A DNA stretch of 64,000 nt from SMWC01 sp045561055 (GCA_045561055.1 JBJKYL010000018.1:1-64000), one strand, 5' to 3'; positions 53,294 through 63,006 are shown, counted from the stretch's first letter. Notes: generated from the letters alone by a model not told the origin. Made by a program: numbers and translations.

Positions 53294-54234
53294 TTATTGT
53301 GACCGGAGGAGCTGGATTCATCGGTAGCAATCTAGTCCGCGCTTTGAACAGCCGTGGTGAGCAAGACATCCTAGTCGTTGATGATTTAACTAACGGACAT
53401 AAGTTTGCAAATCTCGTTGACTGTCAGATTGCTGATTACTGGGATATGGATGTGTTTCAGCAGCGGATGAAAACCGGTTTGTCTATTGAGCCCGATTGCA
53501 TTTTTCACCAGGGGGCGTGTTCTGATACGACAGAGTGGAATGGCCGCTATATGATGGAGACGAACTATCAGTACTCGGTCGAGTTGCTGGACTATTGTCT
53601 CGCGAATGATGTTCCGCTTATTTATGCGTCGTCAGCTGCAGTATATGGTGCTAACAAGAAATTCAAGGAACAACGGCAGTTCGAGCAGCCACTAAACGTA
53701 TACGGCTATTCGAAGCTCCTCTTCGATCAGTACGTGAGACGTAGGCTAGCCAGTGCGAAAACGCAGGTTGTCGGTCTACGGTATTTTAATGTTTTCGGAC
53801 CAGGAGAAGCACATAAAGGGGCTATGGCGAGCATCGTGTGGCATCTTAACCGGCAAATTACCCAAGGAGCCAAAGCCAGACTTTTCGAGGGTAGTAGCGG
53901 ATGTGCGGCGGGTGAGCAATCGCGTGACTTTATATATGTTGACGATATAGTGGCCGTGAATCTCTGGTTTATGGAGCATCCGGCCCATGCAGGAATTTTC
54001 AATATCGGTACCGGAAAGGCGTCAACCTTCAACGAAATGGCTAACGCCGTTATAGGCTGGCATGGGAAAGGAGAGATCACCTATATTCCGTTTCCCGAAG
54101 AGCTCAAGGATAGCTATCAAAGCTTTACTGAAGCAGATATCAGTAAACTTAGGGACGTCGGTTATGGAGCCGCATTCGTTGATCCCTCTAGTGGAGTTAG
54201 AGCGTATCTAGACCGTCTAGACGAGATTAAGTGA
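53290..54234 (+). CDS. hldD: ADP-L-glycero-D-manno-heptose 6-epimerase
   Basis: 314-residue SDR enzyme making ADP-L-glycero-heptose for the inner core of LPS. NADP-binding GGAGFIGSNLVRAL, YASSAAVYG, catalytic Tyr-x3-Lys in YGYSKLLFDQ, and FIYVDDIVAVNLWF. It overlaps the glycosyltransferase before it and waaF after it by 4 bp each, so these are translationally coupled. Confidence 0.96.
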   Translation: MIIVTGGAGFIGSNLVRALNSRGEQDILVVDDLTNGHKFANLVDCQIADYWDMDVFQQRMKTGLSIEPDCIFHQGACSDTTEWNGRYMMETNYQYSVELLDYCLANDVPLIYASSAAVYGANKKFKEQRQFEQPLNVYGYSKLLFDQYVRRRLASAKTQVVGLRYFNVFGPGEAHKGAMASIVWHLNRQITQGAKARLFEGSSGCAAGEQSRDFIYVDDIVAVNLWFMEHPAHAGIFNIGTGKASTFNEMANAVIGWHGKGEITYIPFPEELKDSYQSFTEADISKLRDVGYGAAFVDPSSGVRAYLDRLDEIK

Positions 54235-55283
54235 GCGGGCAAGAGAAGATCCTAATTGTTGGTCCGTCCTGGGTTGGCGACATGATCATGGCGCAATCGC
54301 TATATAAACTGCTAGCGAGACGTAAACCGGAGGCCGCACTTCACGTTCTTGCGCCCGCGTGGTCGAAACCAGTACTTGAGCTGATGCCTGAAGTCAGTTG
54401 CGCCATCGAGCAGCCTATCGGTCATGGTAAGCTCAATTTCTCTCTTCGCCGAGAACTAGGCTACCGCCTTAGGTCAGAGCGATATTCTCAGGCGATTGTA
54501 CTACCTCGGTCGTTCAAGTCCGCGTTAGTGCCTTACTTCGCATCGATTCCCGTACGTACCGGTTTTCGCGGGGAGTGGCGCTATGGTGTTCTCAATGACC
54601 GTCGTCCGTTCAGTGCTGAGGTGCTCGATAAGACTGTTAAACGATTTGTGGTATTGGGGCTCGACCGAGAAGAAACTGACCTGCCTGAGATTGATGTACC
54701 TACTCTGCAAGTTAGCGAGAAGAGCCGTCTCCAGACGCTCGCCCGATTCGATCTGGAAATTGGCGCTAATAACGTTGCTATAATGCCCGGGGCCGAGTAC
54801 GGATCGGCGAAACGCTGGCCACTAAGTAAGTTCACAGACCTCGCCGCCCGTCTAGTCGGGGTAGGGGTAGCCGTTAGGATATTGGGATCCGCAAGCGAAC
54901 GGGCATTAGGCAATTCGATTGTTGCATCGATAGATAAGTCGCGCGTGCGAAATCTCTGCGGCGAGACTAGCCTGGCCGAGGTCGCGGATTTATTGAGTGC
55001 AGCGACTGTCGCGGTTGGTAACGACTCAGGGTTGATGCACATGGCCGCAGCTGTCCAGACACACGTCGTCGCTCTTTTCGGATCGTCCTCACCGAGCTTT
55101 ACTCCCCCTTTGACCGCAACGAAGAAAGTTTTTTATCTGAAGCTAGATTGTAGCCCATGCTTTCAGCGACAGTGTCCCTTGGGTCATTTCCGCTGCATGC
55201 GGGATATTTCCGTTGACGCTGTTTCCAGCGCGGTTGTGACTGCGCTCGGTGGATTGCATGGTGCTGGTAGCAGCACGGTATGA
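54231..55283 (+). CDS. waaF: ADP-heptose:LPS heptosyltransferase II
   Basis: 350 residues, GT9 family. Start (GTG) MSGQEKILIVGPSWVGDMIMAQSLY (GTG-initiated), then PRSFKSALVPYFASIPVRTGFRG, PGAEYGSAKRWPLSKF and the donor-binding GNDSGLMHMAAAV. The Cys-rich CSPCFQRQCPLGHFRCM near the end is typical. Adds the second heptose to the core. Overlaps hldD by 4 bp. Confidence 0.96.
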   Translation: MSGQEKILIVGPSWVGDMIMAQSLYKLLARRKPEAALHVLAPAWSKPVLELMPEVSCAIEQPIGHGKLNFSLRRELGYRLRSERYSQAIVLPRSFKSALVPYFASIPVRTGFRGEWRYGVLNDRRPFSAEVLDKTVKRFVVLGLDREETDLPEIDVPTLQVSEKSRLQTLARFDLEIGANNVAIMPGAEYGSAKRWPLSKFTDLAARLVGVGVAVRILGSASERALGNSIVASIDKSRVRNLCGETSLAEVADLLSAATVAVGNDSGLMHMAAAVQTHVVALFGSSSPSFTPPLTATKKVFYLKLDCSPCFQRQCPLGHFRCMRDISVDAVSSAVVTALGGLHGAGSSTV

Positions 55284-56064
55284 GTATCCTGACTTCGATC
55301 GGCTGTTTCCAACGCTGTTATACCTGATAGTGCTAGTATTTCCGGTAGTGTTAGATGCTAAGTTGAATTGGCAAGGCAACAGCGTCGTTTTATACGATGC
55401 CTGCCGCGTTGCTTGTGTAACCGATGCGTTATTCGATGAGACCCACTGGCGCTCAACTGGTCAAGTTGTCGGTGAAGCTATGGGACGCGGATCGGTTCTC
55501 TTCGTTCGCCACGATGATAGTACTTGGGTTCTACGCCATTATCGCAGAGGTGGGTTTGTTAGACATTTCATCAGGGACCGGTATGTATGGCAAGGTCTAG
55601 AGCGCACGCGAGCGTTTCGAGAGTGGCGCCTTTTGTCGAAGTTATGCAATCTAGATCTGCCAGTTCCAACGCCTATTGCAGCTCGCGTCCGCCGCTCTGG
55701 AATTGGCTATACCGCAGACATTATCACCGAGCATATTGATAATACGTCTTCACTAGAAGACATAATTAATGGTGTCGGCGTGTCCTTAGATAACTGGGGA
55801 CGGATAGGTAGTACGCTACGGCAGTTTCACGATCTTGGCGTAGATCATTCGGACTTGAATGCGCGCAATATCCTTTTGGATAACAATCATCAGGTCTATC
55901 TCGTCGATTTTGATAAAGGGAAGATCAGGGGCTCTGGCGCATGGCGGGACCGCAACCTTAGGCGACTCAAACGCTCGTTGCAGAAAGTAGCATTAGAAAC
56001 AGGGACGAGTTTCAACACGAATGGCTGGCAGGCGCTCAAACGGAGCTATCAGTCCATGCGGTAG
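55249..56064 (+). CDS. kdkA: 3-deoxy-D-manno-octulosonic acid (Kdo) kinase
   Basis: Phosphorylates Kdo of the inner core. 271 residues as an open frame; the conserved domain starts near residue 40, so the true start may be later than the GTG 55249 used here, and the hydrophobic N-terminus is doubtful. Kinase-like features: WVLRHYRRGGFVRHFIRDRY, catalytic VDHSDLNARNILLD and VDFDKGKIR. Overlaps waaF by 35 bp with the listed start and converges on the acyltransferase genes (16-bp overlap). Confidence 0.9.
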   Translation: MDCMVLVAARYEYPDFDRLFPTLLYLIVLVFPVVLDAKLNWQGNSVVLYDACRVACVTDALFDETHWRSTGQVVGEAMGRGSVLFVRHDDSTWVLRHYRRGGFVRHFIRDRYVWQGLERTRAFREWRLLSKLCNLDLPVPTPIAARVRRSGIGYTADIITEHIDNTSSLEDIINGVGVSLDNWGRIGSTLRQFHDLGVDHSDLNARNILLDNNHQVYLVDFDKGKIRGSGAWRDRNLRRLKRSLQKVALETGTSFNTNGWQALKRSYQSMR

Positions 56065-56984
56065 ACATCGGCGTATTCTGCTGGCCGGCCCTTAAAGCGA
56101 CGGTATGTCCAGATGTATTGCTCTGGGGCGAGCCGGATATAGTCCTCCAACTGTGAAACTAAGCGTCGCGTATCGACTATTGGATCATCGCTTGGAAAAC
56201 TTTCCATTGGTGGTGCGATGTTTACGACATACCCAGAGTCATCGGGTAGGCGGCGAAAAAAATAAGGTAATACGGTAGCGCCACTTAGTTTCGCTAACCG
56301 GCTGGCCGCGGTTGTAGTAAGTGCAGGTTCTCCAAAAAACGGTAGCAGTACATTGTTGCTCTCGACCTGAGCATGGTCGGAAAGATAGACAAACATTGCA
56401 TTTTCTCGAAGGGCTCTTACTAATCCGCGAATGTTGTTGCTTGGTAGCAGGTTCTGCAGACTACGGTTGCGCCCACGTCGTGCGAGGATGCCAAGCATTT
56501 CGTTTTTCACGGGCCTATACATTCCTCCTCCAGAAGAGAATAGATCCTCGAGAATTGCGACCCCTACCTCAAGACATGTGAAGTGCCCAACGAACAAAAG
56601 AATTCCTTTTTCGCGCTGTTTCGCTGCCTCTAGATTTTCCCGGCCTTCCACATGAATAAGTCTACGTAGCCGCCCTATAGGTGCAAACCAACCTATAGCC
56701 ATTTCTGCCACCGAGGCGCCTAGCGCTTCGAAATGTCGCGTGAGTAGCAGATCTCTTTCGTTATTGGTTAGTTCTGGGAAACAAATTTCAAGATTACGTG
56801 CTGCGCTGTGCGAACTTTTGCGCATAAGCGGCTTAAGGATTCGTCCGAAACGTTTGCCGATACTAATCTGCCAACGGAAAGGCAGGAAGACGGAGCTGCG
56901 AAGCCAGAGTAATAAAACCCATACGGGCCAGTAGCGCGGCGCCCAGAACCTATCTAACGACAGGTCATCGTGCTTGGGGTTCAT
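56049..56984 (-). CDS. LpxL/HtrB-like lipid A acyltransferase
   Basis: 311-residue lysophospholipid acyltransferase family protein. One N-terminal membrane segment (about 18-35), RRLFGKxxxRI-like basic region, and the catalytic HxxxxE in VGHFTCLEVG near residue 128. Then YRPVKNEMLGILARRGR, and DHAQVESNNVLLPFFGEPALTTTAAS, similar to LpxL. Follows its paralogue on the minus strand after 23 bp; the two are about half identical by eye. Confidence 0.9.
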   Translation of the reverse strand: MNPKHDDLSLDRFWAPRYWPVWVLLLWLRSSVFLPFRWQISIGKRFGRILKPLMRKSSHSAARNLEICFPELTNNERDLLLTRHFEALGASVAEMAIGWFAPIGRLRRLIHVEGRENLEAAKQREKGILLFVGHFTCLEVGVAILEDLFSSGGGMYRPVKNEMLGILARRGRNRSLQNLLPSNNIRGLVRALRENAMFVYLSDHAQVESNNVLLPFFGEPALTTTAASRLAKLSGATVLPYFFRRLPDDSGYVVNIAPPMESFPSDDPIVDTRRLVSQLEDYIRLAPEQYIWTYRRFKGRPAEYADVYRMD

Positions 56985-57007
56985 GTTAAAATTTTTCCGT
57001 TGACCAC

Positions 57008-57955
57008 TCAGGTGGGACGCCCCTCTTTTTTATAGATATCTGGATGCGGTTCGGGCCTTCCCTTGAAGCGCCGATGTATCCAGAAATATTGTTCTGGACA
57101 TTGATGGAGATAGTTTTCGAGCTCATTCATCAGCCGGCGCGTATCCTCTACCATATCCTCGCTGGGAAAGTTTTCTAGCGGTTTACCGATATCCAGGATG
57201 TACCCTAAATCATCAGGAAGTCGGCGCCCGAAGTAGGTGAGAACAGTAGCACCACTAAGTTTCGCGAGTCGACTGGTAGCAGTATTCGTCATGGCAGGCA
57301 CATTAAAAAATGGGACAAGCGCGCTGTATTTGTGCTGGTAGCTTTGGTCGGCGGCGTACCAGACGACGGAATTACGGGACAGACTTGTGATCATAGACCT
57401 AATACTGTCTTTCTGAAACAGCTCCTTAATGGTGCGTTTCCGGCCTCGTGTCATAATCACATTCACCATATCGTTTTTTTGCGCTCGGTACATTGCGGAG
57501 ATATGAGGGCAAAGTTTTTCGAGCGCCGGAAAAAAGAACTCGAAAGTTGTTAAATGTGCGCTGAAAAGAATTACTCCGTTTCCCTTGGCTAGAGCATCAT
57601 TTAGATGTTCTGCTCCGTTGACCTGAATCAAGTCGCATATAGTTTCCTTGGAACCGAACCACGCTAGTGACATCTCCGTGATAGAAAGTCCAAGTGCTTC
57701 GAAATGACGGCGTCGCAAGGTATCTCTCTCATCGTCTGATAGGTCAGGGAAGCAAGCGGTTAGATTACGTGTCACGATGTGTCGCTTCGGATACAGCAAA
57801 AGGTGTAAAAGGCGTCCCAGCCTTCTTCCTAACCAGACCTGCCAGACGAAAGGGAGTAGTACGGTTGCCCGCATCCACCCATACGCAAGCCAGGTAAACC
57901 AGTATCGCGGTTTGTAAAACTTCAGTAATGAACAATTCTCTATGGTTTCCATCAT
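57008..57955 (-). CDS. LpxL/HtrB-like lipid A acyltransferase (paralogue)
   Basis: 315 residues. N-terminal membrane anchor, catalytic HxxxxE in FSAHLTTFEFF, YRAQKNDMVNVIMTRGR, and YQHKYSALVPFFNVPAMTN. It shares the order of blocks with the downstream paralogue, e.g. ASRLAKLSGATVLPYFF in that copy against TSRLAKLSGATVLTYFG here. The pair probably adds two secondary acyl chains (laurate and myristate types) to lipid A, as LpxL and LpxM do. Which is which cannot be told from sequence. Confidence 0.9.
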   Translation of the reverse strand: MMETIENCSLLKFYKPRYWFTWLAYGWMRATVLLPFVWQVWLGRRLGRLLHLLLYPKRHIVTRNLTACFPDLSDDERDTLRRRHFEALGLSITEMSLAWFGSKETICDLIQVNGAEHLNDALAKGNGVILFSAHLTTFEFFFPALEKLCPHISAMYRAQKNDMVNVIMTRGRKRTIKELFQKDSIRSMITSLSRNSVVWYAADQSYQHKYSALVPFFNVPAMTNTATSRLAKLSGATVLTYFGRRLPDDLGYILDIGKPLENFPSEDMVEDTRRLMNELENYLHQCPEQYFWIHRRFKGRPEPHPDIYKKEGRPT

Positions 57956-58253
57956 CTATCGGTTAATAATTTTTCACGTCTCGTTAGTCGGAAGAGTTAC
58001 CAATCACAGTCTTACAAACCCACTTATTTCCTACGATCGTCGATCAGCTCGCTGATGTTTCGGACGCAAATGTTCCAGAGTCGGTCGCGGAATGAAGAAA
58101 TTACCTTGGTTCTTGCCCCTGCCGGATTATACCTATCGTTAGATATAGGTATTCTTGTGGTTGCTGAATTTATCCCTGAATACGAGTATGTAGATTTCCT
58201 ATTCGTAATGAAGTCCGAGAGAAATTTCTACCTCCGATAGAAGGGATCCTGAT

Positions 58254-58766
58254 TTGATACCGTTAGAGAAGGTTTCGGAGCTAATTAAAGAGTCCTTAAT
58301 CAGAGAGAAAACTGATATTGCGATCGCTGAAGCTCAGCAAACGGCGATGGATCGATTGCGAGAAGGCGTCTCAGTGTCTGCTGTTGCCGATGAATTTGGT
58401 TTGCGTTGGTCTTCATATGTGATGGTGAGAAGAACTACTGATCAGGAAATACCTCAGGAAGTTCTGATTCTCGCATTTCAATTGCCTCGCCCTGAGGATT
58501 GAGAAAAATCGATTGGAGATGTAGTGATTAGCGATGGTCGGGCGATAGTAACGGTGACTCGAGCTCTAGATGGCGACCTCAAAACACTATCAGACGAAGA
58601 AGTAAGTAACACTCCGAAAGACTGGAGTAAGTTGCCAGAAGTCAAAGTCTCTAAGTCTGAGCTTCAAGCCCATCAAGAATTTATCGACTTTATCGATGAA
58701 AAGAACTCAGAGCCTTCTATTTGGAGTTCTTTAGCAATCCCGACTAATTGCCTTCTGTCTCTATAA
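58254..58766 (+). pseudogene. C-terminal relic of a PpiD-type periplasmic chaperone gene
   Basis: One frame carries PLEKVSELIKESLIREKTDI, EAQQTAMDRLREGVSV and VADEFGLRWSSY, then a TGA at 58500-58502 (EVLILAFQLPRPED-stop), and continues in frame with KSIGDVVISDGRAIVTVTRA to 58764. These are the features of the PpiD C-terminus. The N-terminal membrane anchor and the parvulin domain are absent. Shortly upstream, another frame (58144-58190) reads LDIGILVVAEFIPEYE, compatible with a further frameshifted piece. Overlaps the nhaB 3' end by 6 bp. No Cys-equivalent position exists at the TGA. Confidence 0.72.
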
Positions 58767-60263
58767 AAGATACATCACGCCCAGCCATCCAGTGATGCCC
58801 ATGGTTATGGTATAAGGGAGCGCCATTTTTACCATGGTCATGTAGGAAAGACGAATGAGCGGCGCAACAGAAGACGTCAATAGAAATAGAAAGGCGGCCT
58901 GTCCGTTTGGAGTTGCCACACTCGGAATGTTAGTGCCGGTGTTGATCGCCACCGCCAACTTGTCAAATAAATCTCTCGATATCTCCCCATTTGTGTAGGC
59001 AGTATGGACCTCGCCTATGTATACCGTTGCAACAAAAACATTGTCACTAATGGCCGATAAAAGACCATTAGCGATATAGAACATACCTGGCTGAGCTTCT
59101 TCAGGAAGACTTAGAACCCATGCGATTACAGGTGAGAACAAGTGATTGTCATGGATGACCCCTACTATCGCGAAAAAGACGACCAACAGCGCGGTAAAAG
59201 GTAGCGCTTCTTCAAAAGCATGTCCGAGATCGTGTTCTTCAATCACACCGTTGAAGGCCGTCTGTAGCACAATGATAGTCAGGCCGATAATGCCCACTTC
59301 GGCGATATGGAAGGCCAAAGCAATTACTAAGAAAACGGCGCTCAGTGCCTGTATCACTAATCGTGCGTTTTCTTTTTCAGTTCGAGCTTCACTTTGGTGA
59401 GTGTCGAACTCGACCAGGATGTCTCGGACCCGTTCGGGGAGTTGGCGGCCATAACCAAACTTTTTGGTGACCTCTAGCAACATACAGGTTATTAATCCAA
59501 CGACAAATACTGGCAGAGTTACCGGAGCCATCGTTAGGAAAAACTCGATGAACTCCCACTCCGTATAAGTGGCAATTAGCAAGTTTTGAGGCTCTCCAAC
59601 GGTTGTCATTACGCCCCCCAGCGCCGTGCCGACCGCTGCGTGCATCATGAGATTCCGAAGGAAAGCACGGAATTCGTCTAATTCAGTAGTGTACGAATCA
59701 AAAATCGTTTCATCGTTCCCGTGTTCGTGTGCGTCAGAAAAGCCCTTTCCTGAGGCGACCTTGTGATAAACAGAGTAAAACCCCACGGCTACACTGATAA
59801 TCACGGCGGTGACAGTTAGCGCATCGAGGAATGCCGAAAGAAACGCCGCGGTAAAACTGAAAAGCATAGAGAGTAGTATTTTAGATTTTACTTTCAGAAG
59901 AATTTTGGTGAAGGTAAAAAGTAACAACTCCTTCATGAAATAGATTCCGGCAACCATGAAAATTAATAGCAGGAGGACAGGAAAGGCGGCCACGACTTCG
60001 TGGTACACGGTATCAGGACTAGTCATCCCTAATGCTACCGCCTCAATGGCGATGAGCCCGCCCGGTTGAAGAGGGTAACACTTAAGGGCCATAGCCAGAG
60101 TGAAGATAAATTGAAGCACGACCACCCAGCCGGTTAAAGTGGGTCCTGCTATGATCAAAAACACAGGATTAAGAATCAGAAAAGCGACGATTGTTTTTTT
60201 GTACCAGTCAGGAGCGTGACCAAGAAAATTTTGCCAAAACGAACTCATTGCTATACCAGTCAT
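58761..60263 (-). CDS. nhaB: Na+/H+ antiporter NhaB
   Basis: 500 residues, about 12 membrane helices of the ion-transporter superfamily. Features: FWQNFLGHAPDWYKKTIV at the N-terminus, FLDALTVTAVIISVAVGFY, GVMTTVGEPQNLLIATY and FIANGLLSAISDNVFVATVY (as IANGLLSAISDNVF), NTGTNIPSVATPNGQAA. Start ATG 60263 or the following MSSF are both possible. It expels Na+ in exchange for protons, which fits a marine or saline habitat. Confidence 0.95.
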   Translation of the reverse strand: MTGIAMSSFWQNFLGHAPDWYKKTIVAFLILNPVFLIIAGPTLTGWVVVLQFIFTLAMALKCYPLQPGGLIAIEAVALGMTSPDTVYHEVVAAFPVLLLLIFMVAGIYFMKELLLFTFTKILLKVKSKILLSMLFSFTAAFLSAFLDALTVTAVIISVAVGFYSVYHKVASGKGFSDAHEHGNDETIFDSYTTELDEFRAFLRNLMMHAAVGTALGGVMTTVGEPQNLLIATYTEWEFIEFFLTMAPVTLPVFVVGLITCMLLEVTKKFGYGRQLPERVRDILVEFDTHQSEARTEKENARLVIQALSAVFLVIALAFHIAEVGIIGLTIIVLQTAFNGVIEEHDLGHAFEEALPFTALLVVFFAIVGVIHDNHLFSPVIAWVLSLPEEAQPGMFYIANGLLSAISDNVFVATVYIGEVHTAYTNGEISRDLFDKLAVAINTGTNIPSVATPNGQAAFLFLLTSSVAPLIRLSYMTMVKMALPYTITMGITGWLGVMYLL

Positions 60264-60433
60264 TTAATCATCCACAATAATGTAATACTTACAGACATCT
60301 AACTGATTTAAAGCGCGTAACCAGCAATCAGTCAGAGGAATCATATTCTTTTCGAGTATAGGATAGTAGTCAAGCGGGCGCTCAAAAAAATGATCACGTA
60401 TGATATTGACTCATGCTAGAGGGGGTTCTGAAA

Positions 60434-60541
60434 ATGTGGCCAAGAGAGTCTGATGATTTTGAACCTGATCATGTTGAGGTAGAAGGGGACGACCAGGGAG
60501 AGGCCTTATATTTTGTTTTTAATGGTGAGCAGCCGCTCTAG
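60434..60541 (+). CDS. Possible small acidic protein (35 codons)
   Basis: ATG 60434 lies 8 bp after GAGGGGG and opens MWPRESDDFEPDHVEVEGDD, then QGEALYFVFNGEQPL, ending at 60541. A longer in-frame start is at 60413. I do not recognise the sequence; it may be a real small protein or the tail of a decayed gene. It lies in the 525-bp gap between nhaB and htpG, where nothing else is coding. Confidence 0.3.
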   Translation: MWPRESDDFEPDHVEVEGDDQGEALYFVFNGEQPL

Positions 60542-60729
60542 ATATCGAAGGGGCGCATGGGGTAAACGTCTCATTTGGCAGCCAAATAATAATTCACGCC
60601 CACCCAAATGAGTCCAAGTACTCCGAAAGCATTTATCAGACATGGCGCTGAACTCTGTTTTGTTGCACCCTATATGGGCGAATTCTGAGAATTCTAACTA
60701 CAACAATTCAGGCTGTTATCATACAAACG

Positions 60730-60757
60730 CTTGAAATCGAGGCTTCTGTCCCCATCT
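60730..60757 (+). promoter_or_regulatory. Sigma-32 heat-shock promoter of htpG
   Basis: CTTGAAA (60730-60736), 13-bp spacer, CCCCATCT (60750-60757): a near-perfect RpoH promoter ending about 30 bp before the ATG of htpG. Shows RpoH control of this gene; no CIRCE is present here. Confidence 0.85.
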
Positions 60758-60788
60758 AGCTCGATAATTTGGGACTCTGGGCGTTAGC

Positions 60789-62654
60789 ATGGCTGAATCT
60801 ACACAACAAACGACTTTTAGCTTTCAGACAGAAGTAAAGCAACTGCTGCACCTCATGGTGCACTCTTTGTACAGCAATAAGGAGATTTTTCTCCGTGAGT
60901 TAATCTCTAATGCTTCGGACGCTAATGACAAATTAAGATTCGAAGCAATCGCAACTCCGGAGCTTCTAGAGGGTGAGCCGGCTCTGCGGATCACTGTGTA
61001 TCTCGATGCTGACAAACGGACTTTGTGCGTTAGCGATAATGGGATCGGAATGACTAAAGATGACATCGTCGAGCAACTAGGCACGATCGCACATTCGGGG
61101 ACGTCAGAATTTTTGGGTCGTTTGAGTGGTGACGCTAAACAGGACTCGCAACTTATCGGTCAATTCGGCGTTGGTTTCTACTCCTCTTTTATCGTTGCGG
61201 ATGAGGTCGAAGTCTCGAGTCGTCGAGCGGGTGTCTCGGCTAACGAGGGCGTAAAATGGATCTCGACAGGTGAGGGTGAATTCACAGTCGAGGCGATAGA
61301 TAAGCCTGAACGCGGGACGAGCGTTAAGCTTAAGCTGAAGCCTAGCGAAGCCGAGTTTTTGCAGCCACTGACGGTCAAGGCTCTCATTCATAAGTATTCT
61401 GATCACATCGCGTTCCCAGTTGATATGGCGAACGGAAGCGATGAATCGGGTGATACGGAGACAGTCAATCGAGCGAAGGCACTATGGACTAGACCACGAG
61501 CCGATATCGAAGATGATGAATACCTTGAATTTTACAAACATATCGCTCAAGACTTTATGGATCCTCTGGTCTGGAGTCACAACCGAGTCGAAGGCAAGCG
61601 CGAATACACAAGCTTGCTGTACATACCTGCGACGGCGCCGTTCGACTTGTGGAACCGCGAGTCCCCGCGAGGCGTCAAGCTCTATGTTAACCGTGTTTTT
61701 ATCAGTGATGAGGCAACGCAGTTTTTACCCCTATACCTGCGTTTCGTCCGAGGCGTGGTCGATTCTAACGATTTGTCCCTGAATATTTCACGTGAACTGC
61801 TACAACAGGATCCCAGCGTTGCAGCTATCAAAAGCGCTCTGACTAAGCGTATGTTGGATCTGCTTCATAGACTGGCAAAGGATGACGCTGAGAAATACAA
61901 AGAATTCTGGATGGCCTTCGGGACCGTACTGAAGGAGGGTATCGTTGAGGAGCCAAGCAATCGTGAAAAAATAGCGGCGCTACTTCGCTTTAATAGCACG
62001 CTGGTTGAGTCTGATGCTGCTGAGCGATCATTGGAGGATTATCTTGGGGCTGCTACCGATGACCAGGAGTCTATTTATTACCTCACCGCGGAGTCTGCTA
62101 CCGCCGCTCGCACCAGCCCGCATTTGGAAGGTCTCAGAGAGAAAGGTATCGAGGTGTTGTTACTCTCCGAGCGGATAGACGAATGGGTCATGCAGCACCT
62201 AACAGAGTACGGCGGTAAATCCTTTAGAGACGTGAGTCGCGGAGAACTAGATTTTACTGGTAGTGATGAAAATAGGATCGTCGAGCCGAATCTGACTAAA
62301 GATCAACAGCATTTCCTGAAGCGTGTGAAGCGTGTTCTAAGAGAGCAAGTAAACGAGGTTCGTTTGAGCGACCGGCTCAGAGAGTCGTCCGCGTGTCTGG
62401 TATTTGGTGAACACGAGCTCGGTTTCCAGATGCGAGAATTGCTGAAGGCCGCCGGTCAGGAGGCCCCTAATGACGTACCGTCTCTGGAGTTGAACACTAA
62501 ACATCCGCTGATCGAGAGACTAGAGGATGAGTCGGATGAGGATGCTTTTGAGAGCCTTGCGCAGATTATCCTAGGTCAAGCCCGGCTTATAGAGGGCCAA
62601 TTGCTCGAGGATCCTGCAAAATTCGTCCAGCGAATTAATAGCTTTTTACTATAG
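60789..62654 (+). CDS. htpG: Chaperone protein HtpG (Hsp90)
   Basis: 621 residues. N-terminal ATPase of the GHKL family: MVHSLYSNKEIFLRELISNASDANDK (start of helix 1), VSDNGIGMTKDDI, GTIAHSGTSEF and GQFGVGFYSSFIVAD. Middle domain with YVNRVFISDEATQFLP and RGVVDSNDLSLNISRELLQ, and the C-terminal dimerisation domain. Length matches E. coli HtpG (624). Driven by the sigma-32 promoter just upstream. Confidence 0.98.
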   Translation: MAESTQQTTFSFQTEVKQLLHLMVHSLYSNKEIFLRELISNASDANDKLRFEAIATPELLEGEPALRITVYLDADKRTLCVSDNGIGMTKDDIVEQLGTIAHSGTSEFLGRLSGDAKQDSQLIGQFGVGFYSSFIVADEVEVSSRRAGVSANEGVKWISTGEGEFTVEAIDKPERGTSVKLKLKPSEAEFLQPLTVKALIHKYSDHIAFPVDMANGSDESGDTETVNRAKALWTRPRADIEDDEYLEFYKHIAQDFMDPLVWSHNRVEGKREYTSLLYIPATAPFDLWNRESPRGVKLYVNRVFISDEATQFLPLYLRFVRGVVDSNDLSLNISRELLQQDPSVAAIKSALTKRMLDLLHRLAKDDAEKYKEFWMAFGTVLKEGIVEEPSNREKIAALLRFNSTLVESDAAERSLEDYLGAATDDQESIYYLTAESATAARTSPHLEGLREKGIEVLLLSERIDEWVMQHLTEYGGKSFRDVSRGELDFTGSDENRIVEPNLTKDQQHFLKRVKRVLREQVNEVRLSDRLRESSACLVFGEHELGFQMRELLKAAGQEAPNDVPSLELNTKHPLIERLEDESDEDAFESLAQIILGQARLIEGQLLEDPAKFVQRINSFLL

Positions 62655-63006
62655 ATTAATGGGACCGCTTCCCCTAGGTTGGGGCTTCCCATGAGATGAG
62701 TTGGCGCGCTACGAGCCAGTGCTCAATCGTCTTTAAGGTCAGTTCTTCTGTAAACAGCACGAATCGGTTCGCTGTAATTGAGCCATGAAGAATCTTACTG
62801 CTGCTTTCGCTAAAGAGTCTTGCCTTCGTGCATGGCAAAATGATTGAAAGTTAGGTTATCGATGCTGGTTGTTTCAGCACATGGCTTAGTGACTCACTGT
62901 GAGTCGATGATCACGCTCATGTTGGTTTTAAGATAACATTTAAAATAGGAAGCCATCGTGCACAACATGTGCAGTACAAATATTATAAAGAGATAATGTA
63001 GAGAGC
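62655..63006. other. Non-coding stretch between htpG and msrB
   Basis: No supportable gene. Just after htpG, a nested hairpin (TGGGA ... TTCCCC taggtt GGGG ... TCCCA, about 62662-62693) could end the transcript, but no T-tract follows. A purine-rich AGAGAG lies before the msrB ATG. Confidence 0.45.

Noticed and set aside
58500..58502. In-frame TGA in the PpiD relic as a second selenocysteine codon
   Set aside because: The PpiD C-terminus has no conserved Cys there, there is no redox motif around it, no hairpin of suitable geometry follows, and the gene lacks its N-terminal part.
62662..62693. Nested hairpin after htpG as an intrinsic terminator
   Set aside because: The stems are interrupted and no T-tract follows, so it was only mentioned in the gap entry.
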